Of a DNA stretch of 64,000 nucleotides, positions 25,301-36,730 are shown piece after piece. This stretch comes from Irpex lacteus (lineage: Eukaryota > Basidiomycota > Agaricomycetes > Polyporales > Irpicaceae): assembly GCA_001986395.2 (NCBI GenBank), contig MQVO02000017.1, positions 558,001 through 622,000 of the forward strand. The letters run 5' to 3'. The notes beneath the pieces were generated by a model. It was not told the DNA's origin. It saw only the letters and a list, made by a program, of their open reading frames with translations, and made no database searches. How positions within the stretch are numbered: the first letter of the stretch is position 1; every line of letters begins with the position of its first letter. A program made the position numbers and the translations under genes.

Positions 25301-28300
25301 ACGACGTCGTCATCCCTGCTCTGCACCAGAACCTTATTGCCGCTGCTTCTCTCACTTTCCCGACAGATATCGTGCAGACTGGGGTCGCGCAATCAACATT
25401 CACCCTCGTTAACCCCTTCACAGCCAGCGTCAATATCCAACAGGTTACTGCCTCTGTGACCTATCAAGAAATCCCACTTGGCGCCATTGATCACCAATCG
25501 CTCACCTTCCACGCCGATGGGCACAGTAACGCCACATCTCAGTCCTTGCCGTTTAACTTCAACCTGCAGCCCGAGATAATCATCGAGTTGCTACTAAAAA
25601 GAAGTCAGCAAACTGGTGTAGACTTAGGGCCTCTTCCGGACTTGTTCCAGATTGTGCTCAATAATCCTGGTGTCAAGACCAACGTACGTGCCCTATAACT
25701 CTAACGCATGCAACCTCTAACCACGGCGTGCACAGATCAACAGCTCCGTCGATACGGGTAACTCCACTTGTGTCAGGTAAGCCCCAGAAATCTTCCATGG
25801 ACTGCAGCGCGTTTTAAATCTTGAATCTAGTGGCCATCAGTTCGACGTGAACGGTGCAATTCTGCGTGATTTAGAAGGACTACAAGTTGATCTCGGTGTA
25901 CAAAGCTCTGTCTCTCTGGATGACTGTGAGTTACATCGGGCACGTGTAGGTAGCTGCCCCTTTAACAGATTCTACAGATGCAACGGACCTCGCCTTCAAT
26001 CAATCCGGCGTACCAGCAGTTGTAAGTATTTAGTACCTCAATCACAGTTCCGCTTCTGACTGTGCTTCATGCCACGCAGACTGATCATACTGCACTGTAT
26101 CTGATCGGCGCCGTGGCGCCTCCCATTGTTCAAGCTCTCGTTGATCAAGCCACGCTTGCTTTTACCCAGGCCAATATCACGTAAGAATCTTGTGGCCTTT
26201 TGAGACAGGCTATTAACACCCCACATCTAGAAATCTTGCCAACGACGGCTTTGATCTGGCCCTCGTAGGATCTCTCACAGGCACTGGGCCACTAGACGCA
26301 GAGATTACCTTTGTAGAGCCTGTCAAGTATGGCGTCAATACTATAGTTCTCAGAATTACTCTGCTAACTATCTTCTCTGCATCGTAGGGTCACATGGGAA
26401 GGTCGGGACATCGCCACCATTGCCTTACCTCCAGGTGAGTAGTCTCTTTGTCCCATTTTATACGTCCCACTGATCCGGGATGTAAGTATGTGCTGCTGCC
26501 AACGAAGGTGTGCCAGACTATCGCCCCAATGGGCACCTATCGATTACGGACCAGGACGGGTAGGTTCATCTCTATGGCTTCAGTTCCCCGCTCACGCTAG
26601 CACAGCTTCACCTCTTTCGCGACCTTCTTACTACACAACCCGAGTTTCACATGGGTAATATCAACAGACAAGCTCCGAGTAACAGCTCTTGGTACCGTTT
26701 TTGATAACGTATCCCTGACCAAGAACGTGACACTGAAAGCGTTCAACGGCATCCCTGGAGTTACCATCAGCAACTTCGAGCTTCCGAGCGATGATCCAGC
26801 CGGTGGCATTCACATTGAGACTGATTCTGCTATCCCATCACCCGCACGTAAGTACACCCTTTCCCCCTCAATGCAACTCCTGCTTACACACGAACAGAAT
26901 TGGGCATCGATCTTGGTACGGTCACTTTCAACGCGTTCTTCCAGGATGTGTTGGTCGGTCCGCTCTCAGGACAGCATCTAGTGTTACCGCCGCAGTCTAC
27001 GGTCGTCGAACATCTATCTGGACGCATCGTACCACAGTCTGATTCTGATTTGGACACCATCGGAGTCCTGTTCTCCCGATACCTTGCCGGAGATAATCAG
27101 ACACTCACAGTCAAGGGTGACTCAGTAAACCCAGGCTCCGGAGAAGTAATATGGCTGAGTACGGCGTTCAAGACGCTGGAGCTATCTGTCATCTTGCCAG
27201 GCCAGACGTTCAAGGTGAGCAATAATGGTTTCTCAAGAGGACTGTTTGCTAATACTAGAGTATCACAGATCATCCAGTCGATTACCATCAATGACCTTGA
27301 GCTCAATATCACCAATCAGGACGAGACCTTCGCACCTGCTACGAGCTCTCAAAACACTCTGGCAACGTACAAGAACCCGTTCGGCTTCTCACTACAGGTC
27401 GTTCAATCTGGGGAGAATATCACGTTATCTTACGGCGGCTCAGACGTAGCAACACTCAACCTTCCGGTTGCTGACGCCGTAGGAGGTGTTTCGACAGGCA
27501 ACGTCGCTGACCTCCAGCTATCGTACACGAACCAAAGGCTGACTTCTATCAACAACGGCGGCTTTGAGTCTTTCTTTGCCGCTGTCACCGATAGGTCGTC
27601 TGTAACGTTCGGTCTCAAGGGCACGGCCAATGTAGTCGCGAAGACAACCATTGGTAACGTGCCCATATCCGGTATTCCTTTCGACGTGCAATCACCTCTC
27701 AAGGGTATCAACAAGTTTGGTGGTACGGCGCAGCTCAGCAATGTCACTATCACCGGCAGTGGAGGAGATGGCGGTAACCAGTTCATCAAATCACCGCTTA
27801 CAACGAAGCTGGGGAACCCGTCGAATATATCGTTACAGACAAACGATATTGCGCTTCCTGTCTTCTACAAGGGTACACAGCTCGGTAGAGCCTCGATCGA
27901 TGTGAGTATCTCTGTCTTGTTACTATCCCGGACTTTTCTAATCTATCCCCAGCCCTTCAATCTCGTCCCCGGAGAGAATACTATCCCAACCGTGTTCGAG
28001 TATATGCCAAGCAACCCGAACGATACCACCGCACTGTCATTCATCACGGAATTTGTCACTACCGGAGACTCCATTGACCTTACGATTCAAGGGGACAGCA
28101 ACAGCTCACCATACGAGAGTCTGGGGCCGGCTCTGGAAGGTGTCAAGATTACCACAAGCTTGACAGGTATCAACTTCCCGAATCTTATAACGCACGTCAA
28201 TGTGTTCATTACCCTTGACACTCTCATCGAGTACGTCTTGTATTCACTACGTCGAGCTTGCATTCCTGACACTCCGAACCAGTAACCTCGTTTCTGTCAA

Positions 28301-29078
28301 CTTCGACGTTGCGAATCCCCTAGATTCCGATCTTGACATCAAGTTCGTGCAATCGGACTCAGGTGTCAACGGGGAGATATTCGCGCACTTCGACCAGGCG
28401 TTCGACAACTTCGTCGTACCCGCCAAGGGGACTGCGAATAGTGGCACTTTTGGAAACGTGCTCCTGACCCAAGGTGCTCTTGCATCGCTTGCCATCATCC
28501 CACTTGGTTACTTGGATATCGGTGCAGCACAGACCGTGCAGCTTGGAGTTGGTGGCTACGAGCTTCCTTGGATGCAGATCCAGCAAAGCCATGTGCCAAC
28601 GACGTACAGCCTGTCTTTGTCGATTTCGGAGATGAAGTCGACGTTATCGAGCATCAGTGCTTCGCGGGCTGGACATACGCTGGCCTCATCTTTCTTGTCG
28701 GGCGCGTCATCTGCGATCGCGAACATAACAAGCGGAGCGTCCGCGATCCTTTCCAGTGCAACTGAAGCAGCGTCTAGCGTTCGATCTGTGCTCTCCTCGG
28801 ACGCGTCAGAGTTTACGTCGAAAGCAGGATCTGCTATATCCCACTTGACGAGTGAAGCGGGCGGGCTTCTTCATCCCACGCCCTCACCAACCGCTGTCCC
28901 GTCTCCCACTACTCAATCTGCTCCGAGTCACACAGCATCCGCTCAAGCAAAGGAAGAGCCGTCTGCAAGTCCAGCGTTAACATCCAGCTCTTCATCGCCC
29001 ACATCAGATGCCAAACAGGGAGGCATACTGCAACCACTGCCAGCATCTCCCAGTGATAGTGCAAACTCCGGCCCATAG
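19320..29078 (+). CDS. Very large single-pass membrane protein with triplicated LEA-2/DUF3712-like modules (Tag1-like)
   Basis: More than 30 short introns break this gene; I estimate ~2500 aa. The N-terminus reads as exon 1 19320..19395 (MSSTRPMEQ...), exon 2 19736..19845 (PLPSPAPSRFEEGPF), then exon 3 from 19904, joined by a 58-nt intron that brings the frame into LPAAIPWYRFYRKPGWYK. A transmembrane helix follows (residues ~84-107, GVIGVIGIVMLFVLLWPVV) with a short basic cytoplasmic side. The rest is a long lumenal or outer region of beta-rich DUF3712/LEA-2-like repeats with many Asn-X-Ser/Thr sites. Three similar ~3-kb units are visible (near 20.3-23.2, 23.3-26.2 and 26.3-28.6 kb). Matching landmarks are VDLVNPFTAGLKV, FTLVNPFTASVNI and NFDVANPLDSDLDI. 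The tail is Ser/Thr-rich. Family relatives include the yeast vacuolar-membrane autophagy-termination protein Tag1; vacuolar localisation is inferred. Confidence 0.82.
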
Positions 29079-29654
29079 GTCTGAATCTCTGCCGACATAC
29101 GATTCCGTACATTTGTATAGCTACGACTTTCGGACACTTTACGCACACTTTACGATACCCACTTACCACCTTATCATACTTCTGGTGTACGAGTTCTTTG
29201 ACGCGTTTCATCTTTACATCATGCTTTATTAGGAGTGAATCAGGGACCAATTGAGTCCGTCACTGAGGCCTAAGTACTCAGAGCTCGTTCCTAAATTCAA
29301 GGTGAACGTGTAACTTGAACTTAACCTTTCAGCAGAGTATATCGATGCTCGATAATTCACGGCAGAGGTTAAGGAAAGGGCTTGTACCCTAAATTCGCCG
29401 GATTTCAGGCTGGCAGCGTACGCAATTGCATGTCCCAAAATGGAAGTTATTTGGTTCTTCTATTTCCCACGGCCCCTCCCAGTCTTGCTTTCCACCTTCG
29501 TTCGAGGACCAAATTCCACTACTACCACCTGTGGGCCAGCGCGCTCGCATGAGATAGTACTATAAATCATCGCTCTGGATACAGTCTCTCGGTGTTGTGC
29601 TTTGGCTCTTCACACTGCTTAGTTTACGGTCTCAATCACTTTCAATCATCTACC

Positions 29655-29860
29655 ATGGGTGACCGGGTCTCCCACAATCAAGCGTAAACGTACGTGTTTT
29701 TTTGGTTATGGGAGTGGTTCATTACTCAATATACTACCTTACTAGCGGGTCCTTCATGACGGATATTCTACTCATCTGCGCTGCTGGACTCGACAAGGTG
29801 TCTAAAGAGGAAGGTGAAAGGCGTGGGCAAGGATATGGGCTGCCGGTGGACGGACTGTAA
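29655..29860 (+). CDS. Possible small two-exon gene (47 aa)
   Basis: A TATA box (TATAAATC, 29561-29568) lies 94 bp before an ATG in CCATGG context. The frame MGDRVSHNQA stops at once unless a GTAAAC...TAG intron (29684..29745, 62 nt) is removed. It then continues as GSFMTDILLICAAGLDKVSK and a Gly/Arg-rich end to the stop at 29858. A strong GTAAGT donor overlaps that stop, so the transcript may continue towards 29.95 kb and overlap the 3' end of the SAP gene on the other strand. No family was recognised; it could also be a non-coding transcript. Confidence 0.3.
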
Positions 29861-29955
29861 GTTTGCTGCAAGGAAAATGCATCGTTTGAAACTTACTCGA
29901 AAATACTCGCGACCTTCACTACCGAAGTTGTAATCCAGAAGCACTGACTGGCCTA

Positions 29956-32141
29956 TTAGATGTGTCGGTGCTCTTGGCTGAGTCCTCCGTGGTCACACCC
30001 CGCTCCTTTCCCCCCGAAGTCCGTCTCCTTGATCTGCGACTCCTTTCCCTGTGACGCACCCTTCGCATCGGATTCCCCGACGTCGGTCGCTAACTTCACA
30101 TTCGTTTTCCATAGCTCGCATCGTTCCTTGACGGCCTTCGTGACTTCCTGCAGCTCGATGGGCATCTTGTAGTTGGTCGCATCGAACATCAGCTCATCCA
30201 ACCGTTCGCCCATCGCGTATGTTTCCCTCTCCATCTTTGCAACGCCCTTCTGGACTAACCGAGTTTGGACCTCCAAATTGCGCTCGGTGTCCTCCATCTG
30301 CTCATCTGGATCGTCGATCGGAGCAGCCGATGCGATTGAAGCAACCGAAAAATAGTGCCTTGGTGGGGCAGGCCACTTGTTTCCTCCCGGCTCCACATTT
30401 AAATCGAACGACTCCTCCGTCTTCTCTTGCTCCTCTTCTACCGCCTCCGACGCCATCTCACAATCCAATGGTTCCTGATCCAATTTAAATGCCTCAATCG
30501 CAGCTCTACCAGCCATCTTCAGCAAAGCCTGGAATCGCTCATCGGCCCTTTGACAGCACTCTCGAAGCTCCTTTACTTCTGCTTCTGTCTCCTGCTTGAC
30601 ATTCTCCAGCACCCTCTCCACCTTCTGTAGGTCTTGTCTCAACTCGGAGAGTTCCACTTCCCTCTTGGCAAGCTGCTTGGTGAGAAACTCTAGCTCCTGC
30701 TCGAGGACGTACGCGGGCTTGGGCTGTGTGGGCTCGGGCTGAGGCTCTGGCCGAGGTTGAGGTTGAGGTTGAGGGGTAGGCATTTGCTCCCTTTGGGCAG
30801 CCTCGGCTTGACGCAGACGTTCATAGAATCGTTCGTCTTCGGATGCGGTTGTTGCGAGATAAGACTCCCGAGGCTGCGCACCGCCCCATCTGTTGCCATA
30901 TAGTGACAAGAACTCTGAACTAAGATTCCGGGTAATGACAGGTGATGACGGTGCTGTTGGGATCAAGCTTTCGGCCACGTCCTCTTCCTCCTGTGCCTCT
31001 GCGGGGTCGCAATCTCCAGTACTGGCCTTCTCCGTCTGCGGCGGTATAGCTGATTCACCTTCCGTCGGAAGCTGGATCCTAGTTTCGGCCTTGCTTTCGA
31101 CAGGCTCTACTCGAGGGATGGGTGGAAGCCGGCGATGCTGTTGCAGTTCCTCTTCAAGGCTTTGTGGCTGTGACTCTTCAAGGTCTCCATACGACAACAG
31201 TGGATACCTTGCGGTGAACGTGAGTACTGACAAAGGATCAGGCTTGGGTTCGCAGCCAGGAGCAGGGCGCCACGGATCGTAAGGCAGAACTGTGGCTGAG
31301 CCATCACCACTGCTCGTGGTTGTAGCGGATGGAGAATGGCGGACGGTGTCCACCACAGGTCTTCGAGTAGCTTCGACTGCGCGAGCCTTGCCTTTCGCGA
31401 CTGTTGACAACAATGAAAGTAAGTTCGTGCCAACCTCCTTCTAGTATCACGAAAGCTCACCTCCAGCATTCGCTTCCTTAATTTCAGATTGCTGCGTTGT
31501 TCTTTGTACGCCATTCGTAGAAGATGCAGCGCGCACCATCGACTGCGTTGGTTCAATATTGAAGTCGGACAATAGTGCAGACTTCAATACTGAATCTGCA
31601 TGGCCGGCCGGTTGTGTGACTGTGTGTTGATGGTAAGTTTTAAGCTAGTGAAGATATGTAAGCTACGTACTTTGCTTTTTGTTGACCAACAGTCGCGATC
31701 GACTCCTTGTAACCCTCACAGATAATCCCGCTGCACACAAACTGTTCACTCCAACATTCCTCGGACAGTGAAGAAAGACGCACCTGTTTTAGTCGCGCTA
31801 CTTTTCCCAGCCACGTCCTTCAACTCCTCCTTCGCTAGGCCCTGTGTGGCTGGACGGTTCTTTGGAAGAGACGCTACCAGTCTTCGAGGAGGGTTAGGAG
31901 ACCATTGGCCGAATGTCGCAGCGGTCTAAAAGACGCGACTCACCTTGGCACACCACCCGGATAACTCTTCAAAAGATTCTTCACCATTGCCTGTTTAGTT
32001 TCGTTTGCTTTGATACCCGCTTTCTGCACGCGACGGCCTCTTAGTCAGTAATCCTTCTCAGCAGCCGGGCGGCCGCACACTCACCTTCGCCAGTTGCTGA
32101 ATCTCAGTCCGGGAAAGCTTCTGCAAGTCCACAGCATTCAT
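29956..32141 (-). CDS. SAP-domain coiled-coil protein, left-block copy
   Basis: Six exons (32141..32085, 32023..31944, 31881..31784, 31730..31671, 31619..31461, 31400..29956) give 632 aa. Residues 1-45 form a SAP-like helix-turn-helix (LQKLSRTEIQQLAKKAGIKA), a fold that usually binds AT-rich or scaffold DNA. A basic stretch follows (exon 4, RVTRSRSRLLVNKKQ). The centre is acidic and Pro-rich with a PQPQPQPRPEPQPEP run, then a coiled coil (~380-455, LEFLTKQLAKREVELSELR) and a charged C-terminus. Its N-terminal exons match the SAP gene at 60238 in length (57 and 80 nt) and phase, so the two are paralogues. It is divergently transcribed from the type I DUF3820-like copy at 32773 across 631 bp. 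A nuclear, DNA-bound scaffold is likely; the exact role is unknown. Confidence 0.8.
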
Positions 32142-32772
32142 GGCAGCGATATAATGGGTGAGATAGGATATAAGAAATGCTCCGTTTTGATTTGGAGCTG
32201 GGGTTGTGTGAGGCAGAGGTAAAGGGACGAGAATGACGGTGAGCAGCGGGAGTTCAATTGCTTGATATATGGGCGTCTATAATCTAATCACCTTCCCGAA
32301 AGGGCAGTTTAGTACATGTCAAGAGTGACACCTCTTTGCGTGTGGTGCAGAGCCCGACAACTTTGCTTATCGACTTGCCTGCCCTACGTTTATCTTATAA
32401 TGCCAGTTGTAAGCCAATGATTATGGACGTCGACAACCCTGGAGCTTCTCATCTAACTTACACCTATTGACGCTATTTCTTCATAGAGAAGATTCCAACA
32501 CTCTTCCGACGGTCTTGGATATCGTATTTCATCTTCTTGGATCGATAAATACTCAATTTCTCCGTGCTTGTTTCCGCTCGTGCGTTGCGTTTTGTAACTC
32601 AAGCCTCTGCCGTGCGTTTCACGTGACCGTGGCTCATCTAGACAAATAAGGTATCGTCTACAATTTGCAGCCGATCGTTTTGAAGGGGCTAGTCAATCGA
32701 GGCCCCTAAACCCGCACACCTTACTCCCCTACCCTCACCAGCATCGACCAGACCACCCCCCACAGACTTCAC
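32142..32772. promoter_or_regulatory. Divergent promoter of the left duplicated module
   Basis: 631 bp separate the start codons of the minus-strand SAP gene and the plus-strand type I DUF3820-like copy. The counterpart in the right block is 652 bp. Both contain the same 23-bp element at a similar distance from the SAP start. Only short open frames occur inside (for example 32467-32649 plus), without support. Confidence 0.55.
32282..32304 (+). promoter_or_regulatory. Conserved promoter element, left copy
   Basis: ATCTAATCACCTTCCCGAAAGGG reads towards the DUF3820-like gene and begins 141 bp upstream of the SAP start codon. It agrees at 20 of 23 positions with the right-block element (60082-60104, minus strand). 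Its 3' half contains the short inverted pair CCC-GAAA-GGG, so it may be a binding site for a dimeric factor. Confidence 0.5.
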
Positions 32773-33569
32773 ATGCCTAAGACACCGAAGGAACCTGGGA
32801 AATTATCATCTCAGATCTCACCTTCCGCCGCTCGACATACTGCTAGGCCCGCTTCTGCGATATCTCAGCAAAACGAGGGATCAGTGCAATTTGTACGCGT
32901 GAACAAGAACACCGTCGACCGTCTTATGAACCGAGAGAGGCAACGCAGGGCGCGCATTCTGCAGAGAGTGCCACAATGGTTATACACGGAATGTGTCCTT
33001 GCACTCCATCCCGGATTGACGAAGGCGTCTTATAACAGTATGGAGGACACAGACTTGTGGTTGCTGAATTCAGACGACGGCTGGAAGAGAATGGAAGAGA
33101 ATGGAAGAGATGGCCAAGTCTGACTTCCCCCTCCACTACCCGCCGCGGCCCAGTGCCTCCTCCAGCTTGCCAGAGTCTGCGTCGATCAGGGAGTTCAATG
33201 GTATGATGCTGACCTTCCCCAAGATTACGTTTTCGAAGGAGGGTTTTCCCGAAGGGGTTTTGGAGGGGAAGGAGCATGTGCGCTGGGACGGAGATGGATG
33301 GGAGCAGACGGAGTTTTACGTTCTTACTGAGAAGTATGAGAACACCATCAAGCAGTATTTGCGAGCCATAGAGAGGGAGCATGAAAGAGAAGTGAGAGCG
33401 ATAGCTAACTGGGAAGTCCGTGATAAGGTAAGATTATTTCTTCGTATGTTCCCATTGCCCTAACGTCTTTCTCTAGTACGCGGAGAACATTCAAGGCATC
33501 GAGTGGTACGAGGGTAATTACCCGCCTGCAAGGTTTCTCGACCACTCCGATTATTGGCTTAAGTCATAA
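32773..33569 (+). pseudogene. Type I DUF3820-like family member, decayed copy
   Basis: Compared with the intact copy at 58638-59585, this gene begins in the same style (MPKTPKEP against MPKVSTNA). It has lost about 60 codons holding the F-G-K-x-x-G-K-T segment, in frame. It then matches closely (RARILQRVPQWLY, DTDLWLLN, DDGWKRME). At 33091-33110 the 10-bp word ATGGAAGAGA is present twice in tandem, which shifts the frame to an early stop near 33121. The lost frame resumes at once as EEMAKSDFPL and runs to IANWEVRDK. A 49-nt intron (33428..33476) leads to exon 2 (33477..33569), YAENIQGIEWYEGNYPPARF, almost the same as the right-block copy. The preserved intron and exon 2 imply recent damage. 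A short truncated product of 116 aa could still be made. Confidence 0.8.
33091..33110 (+). repeat. 10-bp tandem duplication that breaks the frame
   Basis: Two perfect adjacent copies of ATGGAAGAGA. The paralogue at 58638-59585 has only the equivalent of one copy (WKRMEGMAK), so one copy here is the frameshifting insertion. Confidence 0.85.
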
Positions 33570-33804
33570 CGTGACTGTACGTCTCACAGTATTCCTGCTG
33601 CGCAATCTGCCCTGCCCCTCTGATCTACCGGCGCCATGTCTCAGACACTTGCAAAGTCTCGGGCCAGCTACACCAGAAACCCGGGAACTGGAAGGTCCGA
33701 TAATGGCAGAGCGAGTCCACCAATAGCCTAGAACTTCGATCACCTGTTTATTCATTAAAGATTTTCTAGCGGGTCGTTTCTCAGCTCTCCTTGCCACTTC
33801 CACC

Positions 33805-34720
33805 ATGCCCAGAGCACAATCGTCCCCACCACTTCTTCCATTCATTGGTACCATTGCCTCTGCTCCGTACGCATCATCCCGCTCAGTCACCTCGACAGTA
33901 ACCCCTATTTCCACGACGGGCCGGCGCGGAGAGTACAGGTTCAACTTCGGAAAACATAGGGGCAAGACGCTCGATCAGACTCCTGCAGACTACATCCAAT
34001 GGTGCATCGAAAACGATCTGCTGCGCAAGAGACATGATCTAAAGCGAGCACTCGAGGAGTACCGAGCCAGACGCGGTCTTGCCCTCGTCCCGACGCTACA
34101 GTCCTTCGAGCAACGACAGGAGGCTATTCAGGAGAAGGTTCCAGCATGGCTCTACAGCGCATGTAATGATGCCTTCGAGAGAAAGATCGACTACGAAGGA
34201 CAAGCGTTGTCCTCAGCAAGTCACTTGCGAGAGATGGAGCGCCGCAGGCTCGAAGCGTTCGAAGAGATGGCCAGGTCACTCGCTCCGCTCTACCCGCCTC
34301 GACCTTCAGAGGACGCCAGCCTTCCTGAGTCAGAGTCTGTGGCGGCGCTGAGAGCCGTTCTTGCGCTACTCCCAGAGCGTGCATGGAATATTGAAGAGCT
34401 GCACGAAGGCCCGGGCGCGGATCCAACGAACTCTGTCATGATTCATTGGGACGGGTTCACAGGAACGGAAACTATCCACCTTACTGAGGAACGTGAAGCA
34501 TCCATCAAGCGCTGCTTGGAGACGATTGAAAGAGAGCATGGGAAGGATGTCAGGGGCGTGGCCAACTGGGAAGTTCGTGACAAAGTAAGGCAGCACCTCG
34601 TTTGTAATTTGGGTGTTAGCTAACCATCCGTAGGTGGCGAGCTGCATCGGCGGTATCACATACCATCAAGGTTTTAGAGACGAGCGGAGTGGCTTTGACG
34701 ATCTTCCTGCGTATGGCTGA
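33805..34720 (+). CDS. Type II DUF3820-like family protein, left block
   Basis: Two exons, 33805..34584 and 34634..34720, around a 49-nt intron give 288 aa. After a ~45-residue Ser/Thr-rich leader comes a DUF3820-like motif (EYRFNFGKHRGKTLDQ, then DYIQWCIEN). This motif is known from bacterial proteins and some exonuclease tails as a small putative nucleic-acid-associated domain. The middle has a conserved KVPAWLYSAC and a YPPRPS...LPES segment followed by LRAVLALLPE. The end carries the family signature IEREHGKDVRGVANWEVRDK, then exon 2 of the 'VASCIGGITYH' type. The closest relative in the window is the copy at 55991-56803, in the mirror position of the other block. No catalytic motif was identified and the function is unknown. 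Confidence 0.85.
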
Positions 34721-36730
34721 AGTGATCTTTTCTCTTCGTATACAAATTTGAATACAGCCGGCCTCCCATGTTGATCTCAATCAGAGTGCTTAGTCCAAGA
34801 ATAAGGGTACGATTGTCAAGGACATTACTACGTTATGACGCACGCAGCCCTTCCCAGAGTGATGCGAACAAATGCAGTCCGTCACTATTCATAATAGCAG
34901 TCCCAAACAGCACCCAAGACTTGGAACTGCCGTTTTCAAACTTTAAGCTTCAGCGCGTCAAATGTGTTGGCATATTACTGCCGTCACCCACAGTTCAAGT
35001 TGGACCTTTTGCAGGGCCATGTCTCAGTACTGTAGGCACCTTTTGTTGACGTCCTTGAATTTCATGACGTGGAACCTGAAAAGTTGTTATGAGAAGTGCA
35101 AATGCATCGCGTCGAAGCCTCCACTTGCCGTTTCCGTAAGGGCGGTTGTTCATGTTCCATAAACGGGTCAAATGCTTCCAAATATGGTGTAGAAGGAATC
35201 GTGGGATTGTCAGTTGACTCAAGTTCCTTTCACGTCAATCAAAGGAGAGCAGAGCTGCTCGCCACTGGGATCTTAGATTTTGATAGAGTTCACCATTGTT
35301 TGAGTCGGAGTCTTGAAAGCAATTGAAAACATAATCCTGCGCGGATAGCCACCTCTCATCCAGCTCTTCAGGCCTCAGGACTCGTACACAAACCACCACC
35401 ATCCCTGTCTGACCATTCACGGGCTATCTTATGGTGAGTGATTACAACTCTCCCGCTTCATGTGATTTGGGGATATATGGCCATGGTGTGATGCACGCCG
35501 CCGCCGTGGTCTTTGCACATCGCGGTCATGCTGCTCGTCGGCTCGTGCTTTACAGGGCAACTTGATTAGTGTGCACTAGTTGTATGCGCGATAAATCTCC
35601 ACGGTGCGCATTGAGCACGCATCGCCGTCCGTAAAGCACTCGATAGTGACGTCGTGACGGTATACCAGGATATATGCGGGTGATCCGCCTACGAGGCATG
35701 TCCCCGTGGTCTTGCTGGCTGGATTTGCTTAATCGGCCGCACCTCCTCGTGTATCTTTAGTAGGTTAGCACCTCCTTGTGGCGATCTGAAAGGCATACGC
35801 CACGTTACTGCTGAAAATCGAGGAAGAGATCACGAGGAGTGACTCGCCTTATTTTCCTTAGCCCATGATTTCGTGTCCACTTTCCATATGATGTGTGTAG
35901 CTCTTGAGGTACGTGATGACCCTGTTTGTCGTCAATTGTATGCATACTCACATATACTGCTGTGTTCGAAGCGTCACCAGCTTCAGCAGGCCCCATCCCA
36001 TACCGCGACCGGCCGTGGTTCGGCCATGCTTCGAGCCTGTGACAGCGAGTGTTGGACCCCAGTACTTTGACCCGTCGCCTGACGGCTTTCATGTCGTCGA
36101 GCCGGTTGACAAGAGCTGGCCCATGACCATCTGAGACGTCGCCATCAATATGGAGAAGCCATATCGATCGAATGCCAATAAAGCTGGACTTACCTTCACA
36201 TCGAGGGTTTCGCTACTGCTGCATGCGCTGTATAACAATCCTATGGGCTCCTTCCTCCTTGTGTTCACTCCATGATGGCAAAGGTCTATGCTAGACTGTA
36301 CGTACCAACAAAACCCTGGCAGCTTTTATGTTGACAGGGGCTTTGTTAGTGCATACAGTCTCGTGTGGCATGTCGTAGACCCTGTGAGTAGTATACAAGT
36401 TGGGCGATATTCCGCAGGCAAACTAACGTCTTTGTGCTGGTGCGTAAATGCTCTCATATGTCCCATTCATTGAGCTCAAATGTGGCTTTGAATAGAATAC
36501 CCTGCTCAAGGAAGGAGAGTACAAGAGCGACATGAGAGTCACGGTGAGAGTGAGGTGAGTAGCGCTGATGAGCCCGTGCGACTGATCGCTCATCACAACA
36601 AAGCACAACAACGCGGTCACGCGTCAAGAGTCGAACCTGCTCATTTCAAACTCGTGTTCGGATCTGTGATACCCTTCCACCTTCACTGTACACTAGCTGA
36701 CCCCTCCGCGTCGAATGACGCTGCACAGAA
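34721..36730. other. Gene-free stretch
   Basis: Two kilobases between the left module and the giant PH-domain gene. Only short, unsupported open frames are present and no fragment of the DUF3820-like or SAP families could be recognised. The left breakpoint of the inverted duplication may lie here. Confidence 0.45.
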
